Of a stretch of DNA of 25,006 bases, positions 9,341-18,568 are shown one piece after another; position 1 is the first letter of the stretch; each line of letters starts with the position of its first letter. The DNA is from Lingula anatina (taxonomy: Eukaryota; Brachiopoda; Lingulata; Lingulida; Lingulidae). The position numbers and the translations under genes are program-made. A model generated the notes under the pieces. The model saw only the letters and a program-made list of their open reading frames with translations, ran no database searches and had not been told where the DNA came from. Location: positions 303,855-328,860 of the forward strand of contig NW_019775511.1 of NCBI RefSeq assembly GCF_001039355.2. Reading direction: 5' to 3'.

Positions 9341-10572
9341 GTAAGAATTTTAAAATACTTTTTCTCTGCAAGCCCAAATTGTAAACAAATTTCATATCGT
9401 TTTCCATTCAAACTTTAATTCCGCCCCTTTTAGCGCACTTGTTGTTGCAGCCTTTATAACATACGGTAACTAGATAAGCACTCTGAGAGTGCAGACCTCT
9501 GCCAAGGCAGCCATTTTTGATTATTACTGATTATTGATTGTTTATTGATCCAGATCACCACCAAAAACTAATCATCTCTTCCTTTGCCCACTTCTAAAAG
9601 TCCCTGAAAATTTCATCGAAATCGGTCGATAACTATTTGAGTTATGTTGATGACAAACAAACAGACAAACAGGGGTGAAAACATAACCTCCTTGTCATAG
9701 GTAATTAAAGGAAATGGAATTTTTCTTGATACATTTAAGCCACTTATATTTTAATCTGTTTTTATCTTCACCTATTTCCTTGTATTACTTAAACCTTCTA
9801 GTTTGTATGATTTTGAAAAATCATTTTCTTAGTTATATAATTTATAAGTATTATTAATATTGTGAAAAAAATTCTGAAGCATCATGTATTTTATTTTTCC
9901 TCTCATTCACTGTAAGAAAATGCATATTCTTTGCTGGAATAGGCCCTTTTAATGTCAGAAAGATTTTGAAATAAATAATTGATAATAATACAAAAACTCA
10001 CAAAAACAAGTCATTCACAACAAATTGATTTTATCCTGAAACTAGACTCTGGATAGGGGCAAGCATATTACCGACCTCACACTGTTATTTGTGCTGTAGG
10101 CTGCTTGTAGATGATTAAAAAGTTTGAAAGTATCTAAGCGATAGGGGTTGATGTTTGTCATCAGATCTGTTTCATAGTGAGGGGGCATATTGAAACATGT
10201 AGATGTTTGTTTATATCTACTATTCATGCTGATTGCAAAACAATTTTTTCTGCTATTTGGAAAACATGCATAGATTCTTTATCTTCAACCTTATTGACAT
10301 GATAAACCTCTGTTTTCCTGGGGTTAAACAGACAGCACAACCTTTTCTAGGTGAAAGTTTCATGTTTGAGATGACTAATGAGTTGGAAGCTAGGCGGGTG
10401 TGTGGGTGTTTTTGTCTTTAATATCAGATGACATGAAAGATATGAGTGACTATTGAAATAGCAACCAAGAGGATATGAATTTATTTGTTTTTGGACATTT
10501 TCAGTAATTCAAAATTATAATTTGTAATATATGATATTATAATTTACTAATAATTCATATTTTTTCCTGCAG
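9341..10572 (+). other. RIMS: RIM intron, 1.2 kb
   Basis: AT-rich intron between the two linker exons. It contains one dispersed element (9476-9705). The rest, 9706-10572, shows no gene or named repeat. Confidence 0.9.
9476..9705 (+). mobile_element. MITE/SINE-like dispersed element with imperfect inverted ends
   Basis: It starts with the hairpin CACTCTGAGAGTG, then GACCTCTGCCAAGG (9494-9507). It ends CCTCCTTGTCATAGGTAAT; ACCTCTGCCAAGG and CCTTGTCATAGGT (9690-9702) are inverted at 11 of 13 positions. The interior has TTTCATCGAAATCGGTCGAT, GTTATGTTGATGACAAACAA and an ACAAACAGACAAACAGG run. I recall this layout from abundant repeats of marine invertebrate genomes, but no family name can be confirmed here. 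A second, older copy is at 2556-2775. Confidence 0.75.
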
Positions 10573-11360
10573 GAGAGAAGGTGTGGTCCATCCACCAGAT
10601 GGCACTAAAGACATGAGAGACTACCAAGATGGCGGCCGTGAGACTATAGCTATGGACAGAAAAAGGGACATGGGAGAAGATCGCCGTAGAGACGGAACCA
10701 TGGACAGGCACAGAGAAATACATGAACCTCACGATCACGAGCAACTCATACGACAAGACTCTTCTACGAGTCGCAGATCAGATCACTCATCACGAAGTGT
10801 GCGAGAACGTGGAATGCCTGGCGATCAAATGCAGAAGCCTTTGGGGAGTGAGCGCGAGCGGGAATTAGCTCGAACAGCTCAGCAACCTTTGCAGCCTGAT
10901 GTTCACATAACTGCCAAGCCACCACAATCGCCCCGTCACGAGCGCATGGTGGTGGGAACTTCTCCTGTATCACCAAGAGAGGAAGTAATGGACTCCATGA
11001 GGGACAGACGTGGTGGTGCAAGTGGGCGGGAAGAAATCTCAGATTTAGATGCCAGATCAGGAGATTCCCGTCGCATGTCGCAAACTCACTTAGATCCTAG
11101 CTCCGCAGCAAATAGAAATTCCAAAAATAACAGGCGGAAAATGGAGACTATGTTACGAAACGATTCTCTGAGTTCAGATCCCTCAGACTGTGTGCGCCCA
11201 CCACCGCCGAGACCACATAAACATAAAAAAGGGAAATCAAAGCAGCCTGTTCAGCAGCCTTCGTTCAGTAGTTCTGACGATGAGATTCGCTCCACACCGG
11301 AATATACCAGCTGTGATGATCAAGACTTGGAGAGCGAGAGCATCAGTGAGAAGGGAGTAG
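10573..11360 (+). CDS. RIMS: RIM exon: second half of linker and conserved pre-PDZ block
   Basis: This 788-base exon follows acceptor TTTTTCCTGCAG (10572) and ends at donor G|gtaagt (phase 1). The first ~170 residues continue the Arg/Asp/Glu/His-rich disordered linker, with the QDGG tetrapeptide also seen in the previous exon. The last ~90 residues are strongly conserved in RIM: RRKMETMLRNDSLSSD, then the proline-rich RPPPPRPHKHKKGK, then a serine/acidic stretch (FSSSDDE), then STPEYTSCDDQDLESESI and SEKG. I recall an almost identical series just before the PDZ domain in vertebrate RIM1/2, which makes this the firmest identification in the window. If the donor is not used, the frame stays open until a TGA at 11444, which would give a RIM without PDZ and C2 domains. 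Confidence 0.96.
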
Positions 11361-11374
11361 GTAAGTTAAATGTG

Positions 11375-11580
11375 ATTGTGTTGGTTGAAATTAAAGGATA
11401 TGATCGAGTAAGGTTAGATGAAATAAGTTATAATGTTAGATTGTGATTATTTAAGGTATGGTTGTGTTAGGTGCGATAATATAGGGTTTTTTTTTGTGTA
11501 AGGTATGATAATTTAAGGTGTGGTTGTGTTTGGTATGATAATGTAAGGGGTGGTTGTGTGAGGTATGATAAAGTTGCGAT
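11375..11580 (+). repeat. G/T-rich decayed ~30-bp repeat next to exon donor
   Basis: TGGTTGTGTT-type starts at 11459, 11521 and 11551 (30-31 base steps, one unit interrupted) and repeated AGGTATGATAA. The array begins just after the 11360 donor and contains several donor-like GGTATG sequences. Confidence 0.7.
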
Positions 11581-12014
11581 TGTGGTACATATGTGTGGAA
11601 GTATAAGTTGTGTCAGTTGAGATTATATTAATGCGATTGTGTTTGCTGTGTTTGTGGTACATGTGATTGGTTAAAGTATTGTATGTTTGGCAGAAGTGAC
11701 AAAATTTATTTCAAAATATAGGTGCAATTAAGTACAAAGCAACAGGTAGCATCAGATAATGATGCTATGCTCTTTAAGCACTTGGAGCCTGTTTGTCAAA
11801 AAACTTCAGCTCCCAAAATGTCTGGACATAATTATATTCCTATATTCTACCACTTAATTTCCATCAAAATAGTCTAAAATACTAATCAAAAATTTAAAAC
11901 ACTCTTTGATCTTTTCAGTGGGGAAAATTGTGAATTTTACAGATTCTGTTTTTTTTTCTTTTTGTCACAACTTCTCAAAATTAGAATTTTCCTATTGAGT
12001 GACAGCAACAAAGT

Positions 12015-12060
12015 TAATAATAATAATAATAATAATAATAAAATAATAATATGTATTTAA
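12015..12060. repeat. (TAA)n microsatellite
   Basis: Slightly interrupted AAT/TAA array. Confidence 0.95.
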
Positions 12061-12387
12061 TAATAATATGTATTTATTTGCAACTTAAAAAGTTGGATTT
12101 TACAGGCTTTTCTTTAGTTCTATTCTATGCAGTCAAAGCACCACAACAGAATTTTTTTTTATTTTGGTTATAAAATTATGTAATGCTATCTGCAAGTTTA
12201 ATGATTTTTGCCCATTGAAAAGGTCGAGTAATCAACACACATATATTAGTCCAATAAAAATGAACTGCTATAATAATTTCAGTCTCTAAGTCTATGGCCA
12301 GCAAACAGGAAAAAAATGAAAGATATCGTGCAAAGCATTTTTTTAATTTGCCCAATTCAAACCAATGCTTTAAATTACTTTATTTAA

Positions 12388-12530
12388 ACAGACCACTATA
12401 AATTTATCTTTAACTTGAGTTAAGCTTTAGTGACCAAAAGTTTAATCCAAAATAGGCTAAATTGCCTTAATTTAAGTGGACTACTATAAACTTTATCATC
12501 TTTAAACTAAGTACACCAAAATTTTGGTCT
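12388..12530. repeat. Two-unit ~88-bp imperfect duplication
   Basis: GACCACTATAAATTTATC and its following CTTTAAC.TGAGT segment recur about 88 bases later as GACTACTATAAACTTTATC and CTTTAAACTAAGT, each followed by an ACCAAAA.TTT phrase. Confidence 0.65.
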
Positions 12531-12957
12531 CAAAGTTTCAGGTAAAAGAGCCATTGTGAAATTGTCTGTTAGACATCATACGAGGTGAACTGACTAACTA
12601 ATGGCTTTTATACAGTAATAACAGTAGCGTGGGCGCAAAGCAGCTGTGACAACAACGAAGTCATCAAGGGTGGTGGTTGTTTATATGTTGCCATGAACTT
12701 GGATTAGGTAATGTCAGCCATAATAATATAGACAGCTGTGAATGACTCCATTATGATAGAGGCTTAAAGTACTAGATATTTTTGTGCCAAAGTGAAGATT
12801 TGTTAAGTTATTGACTTATGTCAAGTAAAAATTAGGGAAACAAGGGAAAATTAGGCATGATGAGCTATTCAGAATCCATTCACTCAGTTTTGGGTATTAA
12901 GATCATAGGTTATTATTTTATCAAATTCTTGACAGATATTTTTTACATCCAGAAAAC

Positions 12958-12982
12958 AAAAAAAAAAAAAAAAAAAAAAAAA
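12958..12982. repeat. Poly(A) tract, 25 bases
   Basis: Homopolymer in intron. The phrase AAAGATATC.TGCAAAGCA occurs just after it and also at about 12319, a dispersed short repeat. Confidence 0.95.
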
Positions 12983-14264
12983 GGAAAAAAAGTGAAATAA
13001 AAGATATCATGCAAAGCAACTTTTTTCCCTATTCGGACCTTTAAAACAAAAAAAACTTCTCAAATAAAGGGTCCTGATGTTGATATTTCCTTTGAAATGT
13101 ACTAGGAAGCATGAAGGTCCAAATATTCAGCTAGGGACTTGGAAAGTCCTGTAAATTATTTAATAAGAAATTGTATAAAAGCTCAAATCCGAGTTCAGGG
13201 ATGGATTGTGGAATAGTTCTTGAGTAAGAGGATTTTTTTTATTAAGGAAAAGTAGATTTAGCTATAAAATCCCAGATAGGGTACCTTAAAAATTTAATGT
13301 TAAACCACCTTACTCTTGCATGGGCACCTTCTGAAAGTTACTTATTTGCCTCCATTAGATGTTGGGATGGAGATAAATTTTTCACTAGGAGCTGGACCTA
13401 ATTTTAGAGCCTTCAGACCAGCATCAGGTGGTATATTATATTTCATTTGGCAAACATTTAGAATCCAAATATGTACTTAATGTTACAGTATGTTTTACAT
13501 GATTAGCTTCATTCATCTTTTAACTCTCTGTGAGGTCCCTAATTGGGTAGGCTGATATATACCTCTGGGTTCTGTATCACTAATAAAGAGCTTCAAAGCA
13601 CAGGATGAGCATTCAGGCTTAGAACACCAAGTAATAATTTGATGGATTCAGAAAATTTCAATATTTTTCCCTGAAGTCAGTCTTAAACTGGAAAGTACAA
13701 ACCATCCACAATCGTTGACAAAATTATAACCCTTTTTTCTAATTAATACTTTCTTGATAAAATAATTAATAGTTCAGAGTTAAAACTATTAATTGATAAT
13801 ATTTCTACAAAGAAGTATACCCTAATCTAAGATCAGATTAAGATGCCTTAATCTAAGATCACTTAAAGATGGTGGTGTCATATTGTGGAAGAATAATACA
13901 TTGAGTGGGATAATGTATACCCCTTAGGCATTCCCATTAGAACTAAGATGAAAATTGGCCTTACGGTATATGTTTTCTTTATGTGTAGGAAAAATATAAA
14001 GATAAAATAATTTTCCTGGAAATTTCAGCAGTTTTCCCTTTATCTCTAAAAGCTTTTTACCGTATTCAAAACCATTGAGAATATTATGATGTATACACCT
14101 ATGAGCTGCTCTAAAAATGGGGTGAAAGGAAACCAGTGTAATGAACATGTTTCCACAAATAATTGTTAATATCATTTATTTTGCATACAACTTGAGCCAA
14201 AAAAGACATCTATAATTTTTTCAATCTCTGTCTTAATTCAAAATATTAATTGATGAAACTTGAG

Positions 14265-14290
14265 CCCCCCCCCCAAAAAAAAAAAAAAAA
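14265..14290. repeat. C-run joined to A-run
   Basis: Ten cytosines followed directly by an adenine run in the large intron. Confidence 0.95.
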
Positions 14291-14360
14291 GAAACAATTT
14301 TTTAATTACCAGCATGCATCTGCAGATAAGAGAAAAGATTGGGTAGTGAGGTAAATTTTC

Positions 14361-14362
14361 AA

Positions 14363-14402
<40 letters not shown>

Positions 14403-14405
14403 TAT
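14361..14405. repeat. Poly(A) followed by (TA)n
   Basis: Twenty adenines pass into about twelve TA units. Confidence 0.96.
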
Positions 14406-16067
14406 AATAATAATTATAAAATAAGAGATTTTTTTTTAAATGTATATTTTAACTTTGCAGTAAGAACATCATCTATGACAAAACATAACAGTTTGAAGAA
14501 ATTCTGCTGGTATTTAAATGTGTGGCTGATAATCTAATACTCAACCAAACTATGTTCTATTATTCAGCAAGAATGTGAGAACCCCAGTCACGGGCTTTTC
14601 ATTTCATTAGCACGCGCCCATCAGCTGATTACATAAAATATTAAAGATTGATGTTTATATTGTGTAGATATTTGACGTAGACGGTGTCTTTTTTAGACCT
14701 GCCACCTGCAGGGTTTTCCAGAAGTGTTTGCATGGGCTTTAAGGATCCTGGAAATTGTTCCTGTACAAATATTTCTGGACATATTTTTAGAGACAGTTTA
14801 GAAGCTGGAACTTCTGTCATAATAGCCTGCCAGAGTCTTCAGTTATGGATTTGCTTTTCCTTGAGCATTTAGAGTTTGAAAGGTATACTTGGCAATAGAT
14901 GAAGATTTTAATAGATGAGTTGGTTTAAAGACTTCTGTAAACTAGTTACATTATTCTTTTTTCTCTCCCTATGCTACAATTGAGATTATTAACTTATACT
15001 TGAATATAACCTTTTGTCAAATGTGGCTAATTGGGGTTAATGAGATAATTTGCATTGTCAGAAGAACATTTTCTGTTTTTGTTTGTTGGTTCTTTTTTTT
15101 TCTTTCTTTAACAAGTATTTGATGATTTTTACTAAAATATGATTACTAGTACTCTGATGAAAACATTACCTTTTTACACAAACAAAAATAAACAAAAATA
15201 TGCCACTGTAGCCACAAATACTTTGTTTTTTATTATTAGGATTCTTTGGCTTGAACAAAATACTTATAAGACATATTCTAAATGTAACCACTTTGGCTTA
15301 ACTGAACTTTGTTTGTGGTTGCTTGGAAAGCTTGATAAGTGTTTGTCTTGGAAAGAAATTGAACAAACAGTGCCACTGAAACCTTTAGGAGACACTTGTA
15401 ATACAACTGTGGGTCAAAAAAGAATCGAGACGGATATGGTTATTAATTTTCGATACTGAAGTATATAGTTCATGTGCAAGCAGAGGATGTAATTTGGGAT
15501 ATTTTAAGAAGGTCACAGTATTGGAAATTGATAGCAGTGAAGTGTAGTGTAAAACAAACTGTTGTTTCGATCAAATAAGCTGACCTTAAGTATCGAAGAA
15601 ATGTTTTCATAACCTGTTGACTGTTGAATATGGGAATGGCAGCCATTGGAGAGTGCCTCAGGCTTGCCTGTAGCTAGTGATTTTTATTCCACACTACACC
15701 ATACTAATCACGGCATCCTCCCACGTTTAGGCACGTATCGATCAGGCATGATCATGCAAGAAAACATGCATTTGGTCACAATATGCATGCTGCTGTATTG
15801 ATCTTTATGATAATCATTAACATTGATTGGTGCGCTCGCACTGACTCGCACTGAGTTTTACTGTGTTATGAATTTATTAAATTTGCATATATTTCATCAA
15901 TATGTATGTTATACAGGAAATTTGTATATTTTGCCTTTTCATAAAGAATGGAATTATTGATGTGAATGATTACTGTCTGTAAAAGCTTCATGAGCAGCAT
16001 TTATTGTACCACAAATAATTATAATATCAGCATCAGTGGAATCTTGAATAGAACTTGATGCATGCTG

Positions 16068-16256
16068 TCAGTCCCTCTCTCTCTCTCTGTCTCTCTCTCC
16101 TGTTCATTTCCCCTCTCTCTATTCCTCCTTTCTTATTCTATCCTTCCCCCTCTCTCTCTCTTCTTCTTTCTCTCTCTTTCTCTTTCTGTCTGTCTCTCCT
16201 TCTTTTTCTTCTCTCTCTCTTCTTTCTTTCTCTCTCTCTTTCTCTCAATGTCCCCT
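16068..16256. repeat. CT-rich polypyrimidine tract
   Basis: About 190 bases of almost pure C/T made of CTCTCT, TTCTTT and CCCCTCT blocks. The Ser/Leu-rich open frames here are compositional. Confidence 0.95.
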
Positions 16257-16525
16257 CTCTCCATATTAATACCACCACACAACAAACAGCTGTATGTATA
16301 TACTAGTAATATATGTCTATCTACCTATTATATACCAGCATTTGATAATGTCTCCAAACCTGCATATGTCGGTTCGTAGACAAAACATGCGTCACAGGAT
16401 GTTTGTGAAAAGGAAGAACACCCACGTCAGTGTCCTCGCTTCATTGTTTTACACAGGATGTTTTGTCACATTTTTTAATAATTCATTAAAGGGCTCCTAA
16501 CTGGATGTGGAATATTTCATGTTTT

Positions 16526-16527
<2 letters not shown>

Positions 16528-16568
<41 letters not shown>
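16528..16568. repeat. Poly(T) tract, ~41 bases
   Basis: Long uninterrupted T run. It could be the poly(A) tail of a minus-strand retro-insertion, but no retroelement body is evident beside it. Confidence 0.95.
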
Positions 16569-16570
<2 letters not shown>

Positions 16571-16867
16571 ATACAAAGTTGGGTAAATTAACATGACATG
16601 AGAATTTTACTTTTTTGGTGGCTATTTGATGAAATTGTTTTCTAACCTGCTCCTGAAAAAATCCTTGACTATCCTTCACAATGTGGAAATCTAAACAAAA
16701 TTTTCAATTTTTTGGGTGATGATGATTGATTGCCTTCATGCAAATATTGAAGGATTAGAATATTTTTGAGAAAGTATCTACAAAAAATGAAAGGCTTCAA
16801 TTGATAGCTGAAAACAGGAAAATACAATATGATTTTATTATAAAAATGGTTGAATTATAAATTTTTT

Positions 16868-17265
16868 TTTGGTTGATTGATCTGATGATTTATTGATTGT
16901 TTGATGGATTAATTGTTTGATTGATTTGTTGGTTGACTGATTGATTTGTTGGTGGATTAATTGATAGATTGATTTGTTGGTGGATTGATTGATTTGTTGG
17001 TTGACTGATTGATTTGTTGGTGGATTGATTGGTTTGTTTGTGGATTGAATGATTTGTTGGTGGATTGATTGATTTGTTGGTGCATTGATCGATTTGTTGG
17101 TGCATTGATTGATTTGTTGGTTGACTGATTGGTTTGTTGGTTGACTGATTGATTTGTTGGTAGATTGATTGATTTGTTGGTTGACTAATTGATTTGTTGG
17201 TGGATTAATTGATTTGTTGGTTGGATGGTCGATTGGTTGCTTTGATGATTTATTGGTTAATTTAT
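16868..17265. repeat. 20-bp minisatellite, about 16 regular units
   Basis: Units of exactly 20 bases, GATTTGTTGG followed by TGGATTGATT or TTGACTGATT, run from about 16917 to 17240 with looser edges. Two unit types are mixed along the array. The minus-strand Asn/Gln/Ser open frame at 16890-17105 comes from the repeat. Confidence 0.95.
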
Positions 17266-17426
17266 TAATGTTTCATATTGATAGCATATTGAAGTATTTG
17301 ATTGATATGACGATGGGTTGGTGGAAAATTAGAACAGCTGATCAGTGAAATATCTGTATGTTAGATAACACTTAGATTCCAATTACAGTCAGTGTGCTAA
17401 TTAAACTTCAAATGGAAATAATCTAA

Positions 17427-17537
17427 GGCCCTATTCCCATAGACGCCATTGATCAGTGTAGATTGCACTCAGCAGGAGTTCCCACAGAGTTGGATCAATC
17501 TACGCAGACCTATATGGTGTTTGTGGGAATGGGGTCC
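17427..17537. mobile_element. 111-bp MITE with TAA target duplication
   Basis: The left end GGCCCTATTCCCATAGACGC pairs imperfectly with the right end TGTTTGTGGGAATGGGGTCC (reverse complement), and TAA flanks both sides (17424-17426, 17538-17540). An inner pair GTAGATTG / CAATCTAC continues the hairpin. A 3-bp TAA duplication fits PIF/Harbinger-type non-autonomous elements. Confidence 0.75.
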
Positions 17538-17584
17538 TAATGAAGTAACCATGGACATGGCCATTGATCAGTTGACCCCATCAA

Positions 17585-17588
17585 GAAA

Positions 17589-17619
<31 letters not shown>

Positions 17620-17621
17620 AT
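17585..17621. repeat. (AAAT)n microsatellite
   Basis: About nine AAAT units. Confidence 0.97.
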
Positions 17622-18228
17622 GAAAATAGGACAGAAACTCTAGTGTGCCTTAAAATCACACAATGAACTTACGTTAAATTTGGATCCAGAGAGGACCTTT
17701 TTTGACCGAAATAGAGGTTCTCTCCGACCCTCCTACCCATCCCCTCGTAAAAGACATGTGCATGGTTATGAGAAGATCACATCATCTACAGTTTCTTATT
17801 GATGTGATCATGAACATGTCATATTTGACAAATAATATTGCGTGAAGTATTAATTAAAAGGAGTAGGGGTAACAGTTAACTACATTTATGTGTTTGTAGT
17901 GTGTGATGTGGTCAACGTAGATGTTTTCTGGTCATTCTTAAGAATATTCAAGATACTGATACGAGACTTGATTGTGAATGTCTTGTGTGTGTTTTTTTTT
18001 TCTACACTTTTTGTCCATTTGTTCCAGGATGATTTGTCTTAACTGAAAAGTTTCTGAAAACTACAGTGAAATGATTTGACTTAAAATTTATGAATGGGAT
18101 TCAATGCTTCCGACACTTTTTCGTCAACGTTACAGTGTATTATTTAGAAAATAGATTATTAATATTACAATAGTCTAGATTATTTTAAAGAATGTTTGTT
18201 TGAAAGGACAGTTACATATCTGTTATAC

Positions 18229-18246
18229 ATATATATATATATGTTA
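18229..18246. repeat. Short (TA)n run
   Basis: AT dinucleotide run about 230 bases upstream of alternative exon A. Confidence 0.8.
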
Positions 18247-18470
18247 TATAGATATGGTACAGTTGTTATACCATGGAGATGTTGAGAATAAAAAAAATTA
18301 GTTACATACGTGATGTATGGATTATCTCCCATTTAAATGCAATATCCTCCATCCGTATTTCTTTTTATGTTGTAAACATTCATCATGGTTGTACCTATTA
18401 CTTAAAATTAAGATATCACAGAATGCTACTTGTTTACAGTTTATACATATAAAGATTAATTTGTATTTAG

Positions 18471-18568
18471 AGCCTTACCTGCCGCATATGGGCGGGGAGT
18501 ATGACCGATACGATGACAACTGGAAACACAACGAAATGCTCGAAGCAAAAATTAAAAAGTTTTTAGCG
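18471..18568 (+). CDS. RIMS: RIM alternative exon A (short acidic/aromatic linker before PDZ)
   Basis: This is a 98-base exon between TTGTATTTAG (18470) and donor GCG|gtgaga. Joined to the upstream G (phase 1) it reads EPYLPHMGGEYDRYDDNW followed by KHNEMLEAKIKKFLA, and it ends in phase 0, so it can join 22307 (HPVTW). It has no stop in this frame and is GC-richer than its surroundings. The YDRYDDNWKH core resembles the acidic/aromatic YYWLDPATWH-type segment I recall at this position in vertebrate RIMs. The polypyrimidine tract is weak. It cannot be spliced to 20114 without an immediate stop, so it is an alternative to that exon rather than an extra cassette. No transcript evidence is available here; the call rests on splice sites, phase and resemblance. 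Confidence 0.7.

Larger units (their letters stand above)
11361..18470 (+). other. RIMS: RIM intron, 7.1 kb
   Basis: Large AT-rich intron between the pre-PDZ block and alternative exon A. It holds a G/T-rich decayed minisatellite at its start, an 88-bp duplication near 12390-12530, several homopolymers and microsatellites, a CT-rich tract, a 20-bp minisatellite and a TAA-flanked MITE. Stretches 12540-12950, 13000-14260, 14410-16060, 16570-16860 and 17625-18470 show no recognisable gene. The open frames at 14684-14872 and 15139-15459 are AT-rich and match nothing I know. Confidence 0.85.

Noticed and set aside
8623-9407. Overlapping open frames on the minus strand and in the +1 frame of the linker exon
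   Set aside because: Shadows of a GC-rich, low-complexity coding exon. The + frame continues the RIM zinc finger and matches splice phases.
10332-10350. Possible 19-nt microexon between AACAG and gtgaaag
   Set aside because: Its length would break the frame between the exons at 9340 and 10573, which join perfectly without it.
15139-15459. 106-residue open frame in the large intron
   Set aside because: AT-rich composition, no recognisable motif and no matching splice sites in phase with RIM. Treated as chance.
15746-15757. Perfect 12-bp palindrome GCATGATCATGC
   Set aside because: Isolated short palindrome, expected by chance at this scale. No associated element seen.
16890-17105. Asn/Gln/Ser-rich minus-strand open frame
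   Set aside because: Entirely within the 20-bp minisatellite; a product of the repeat.
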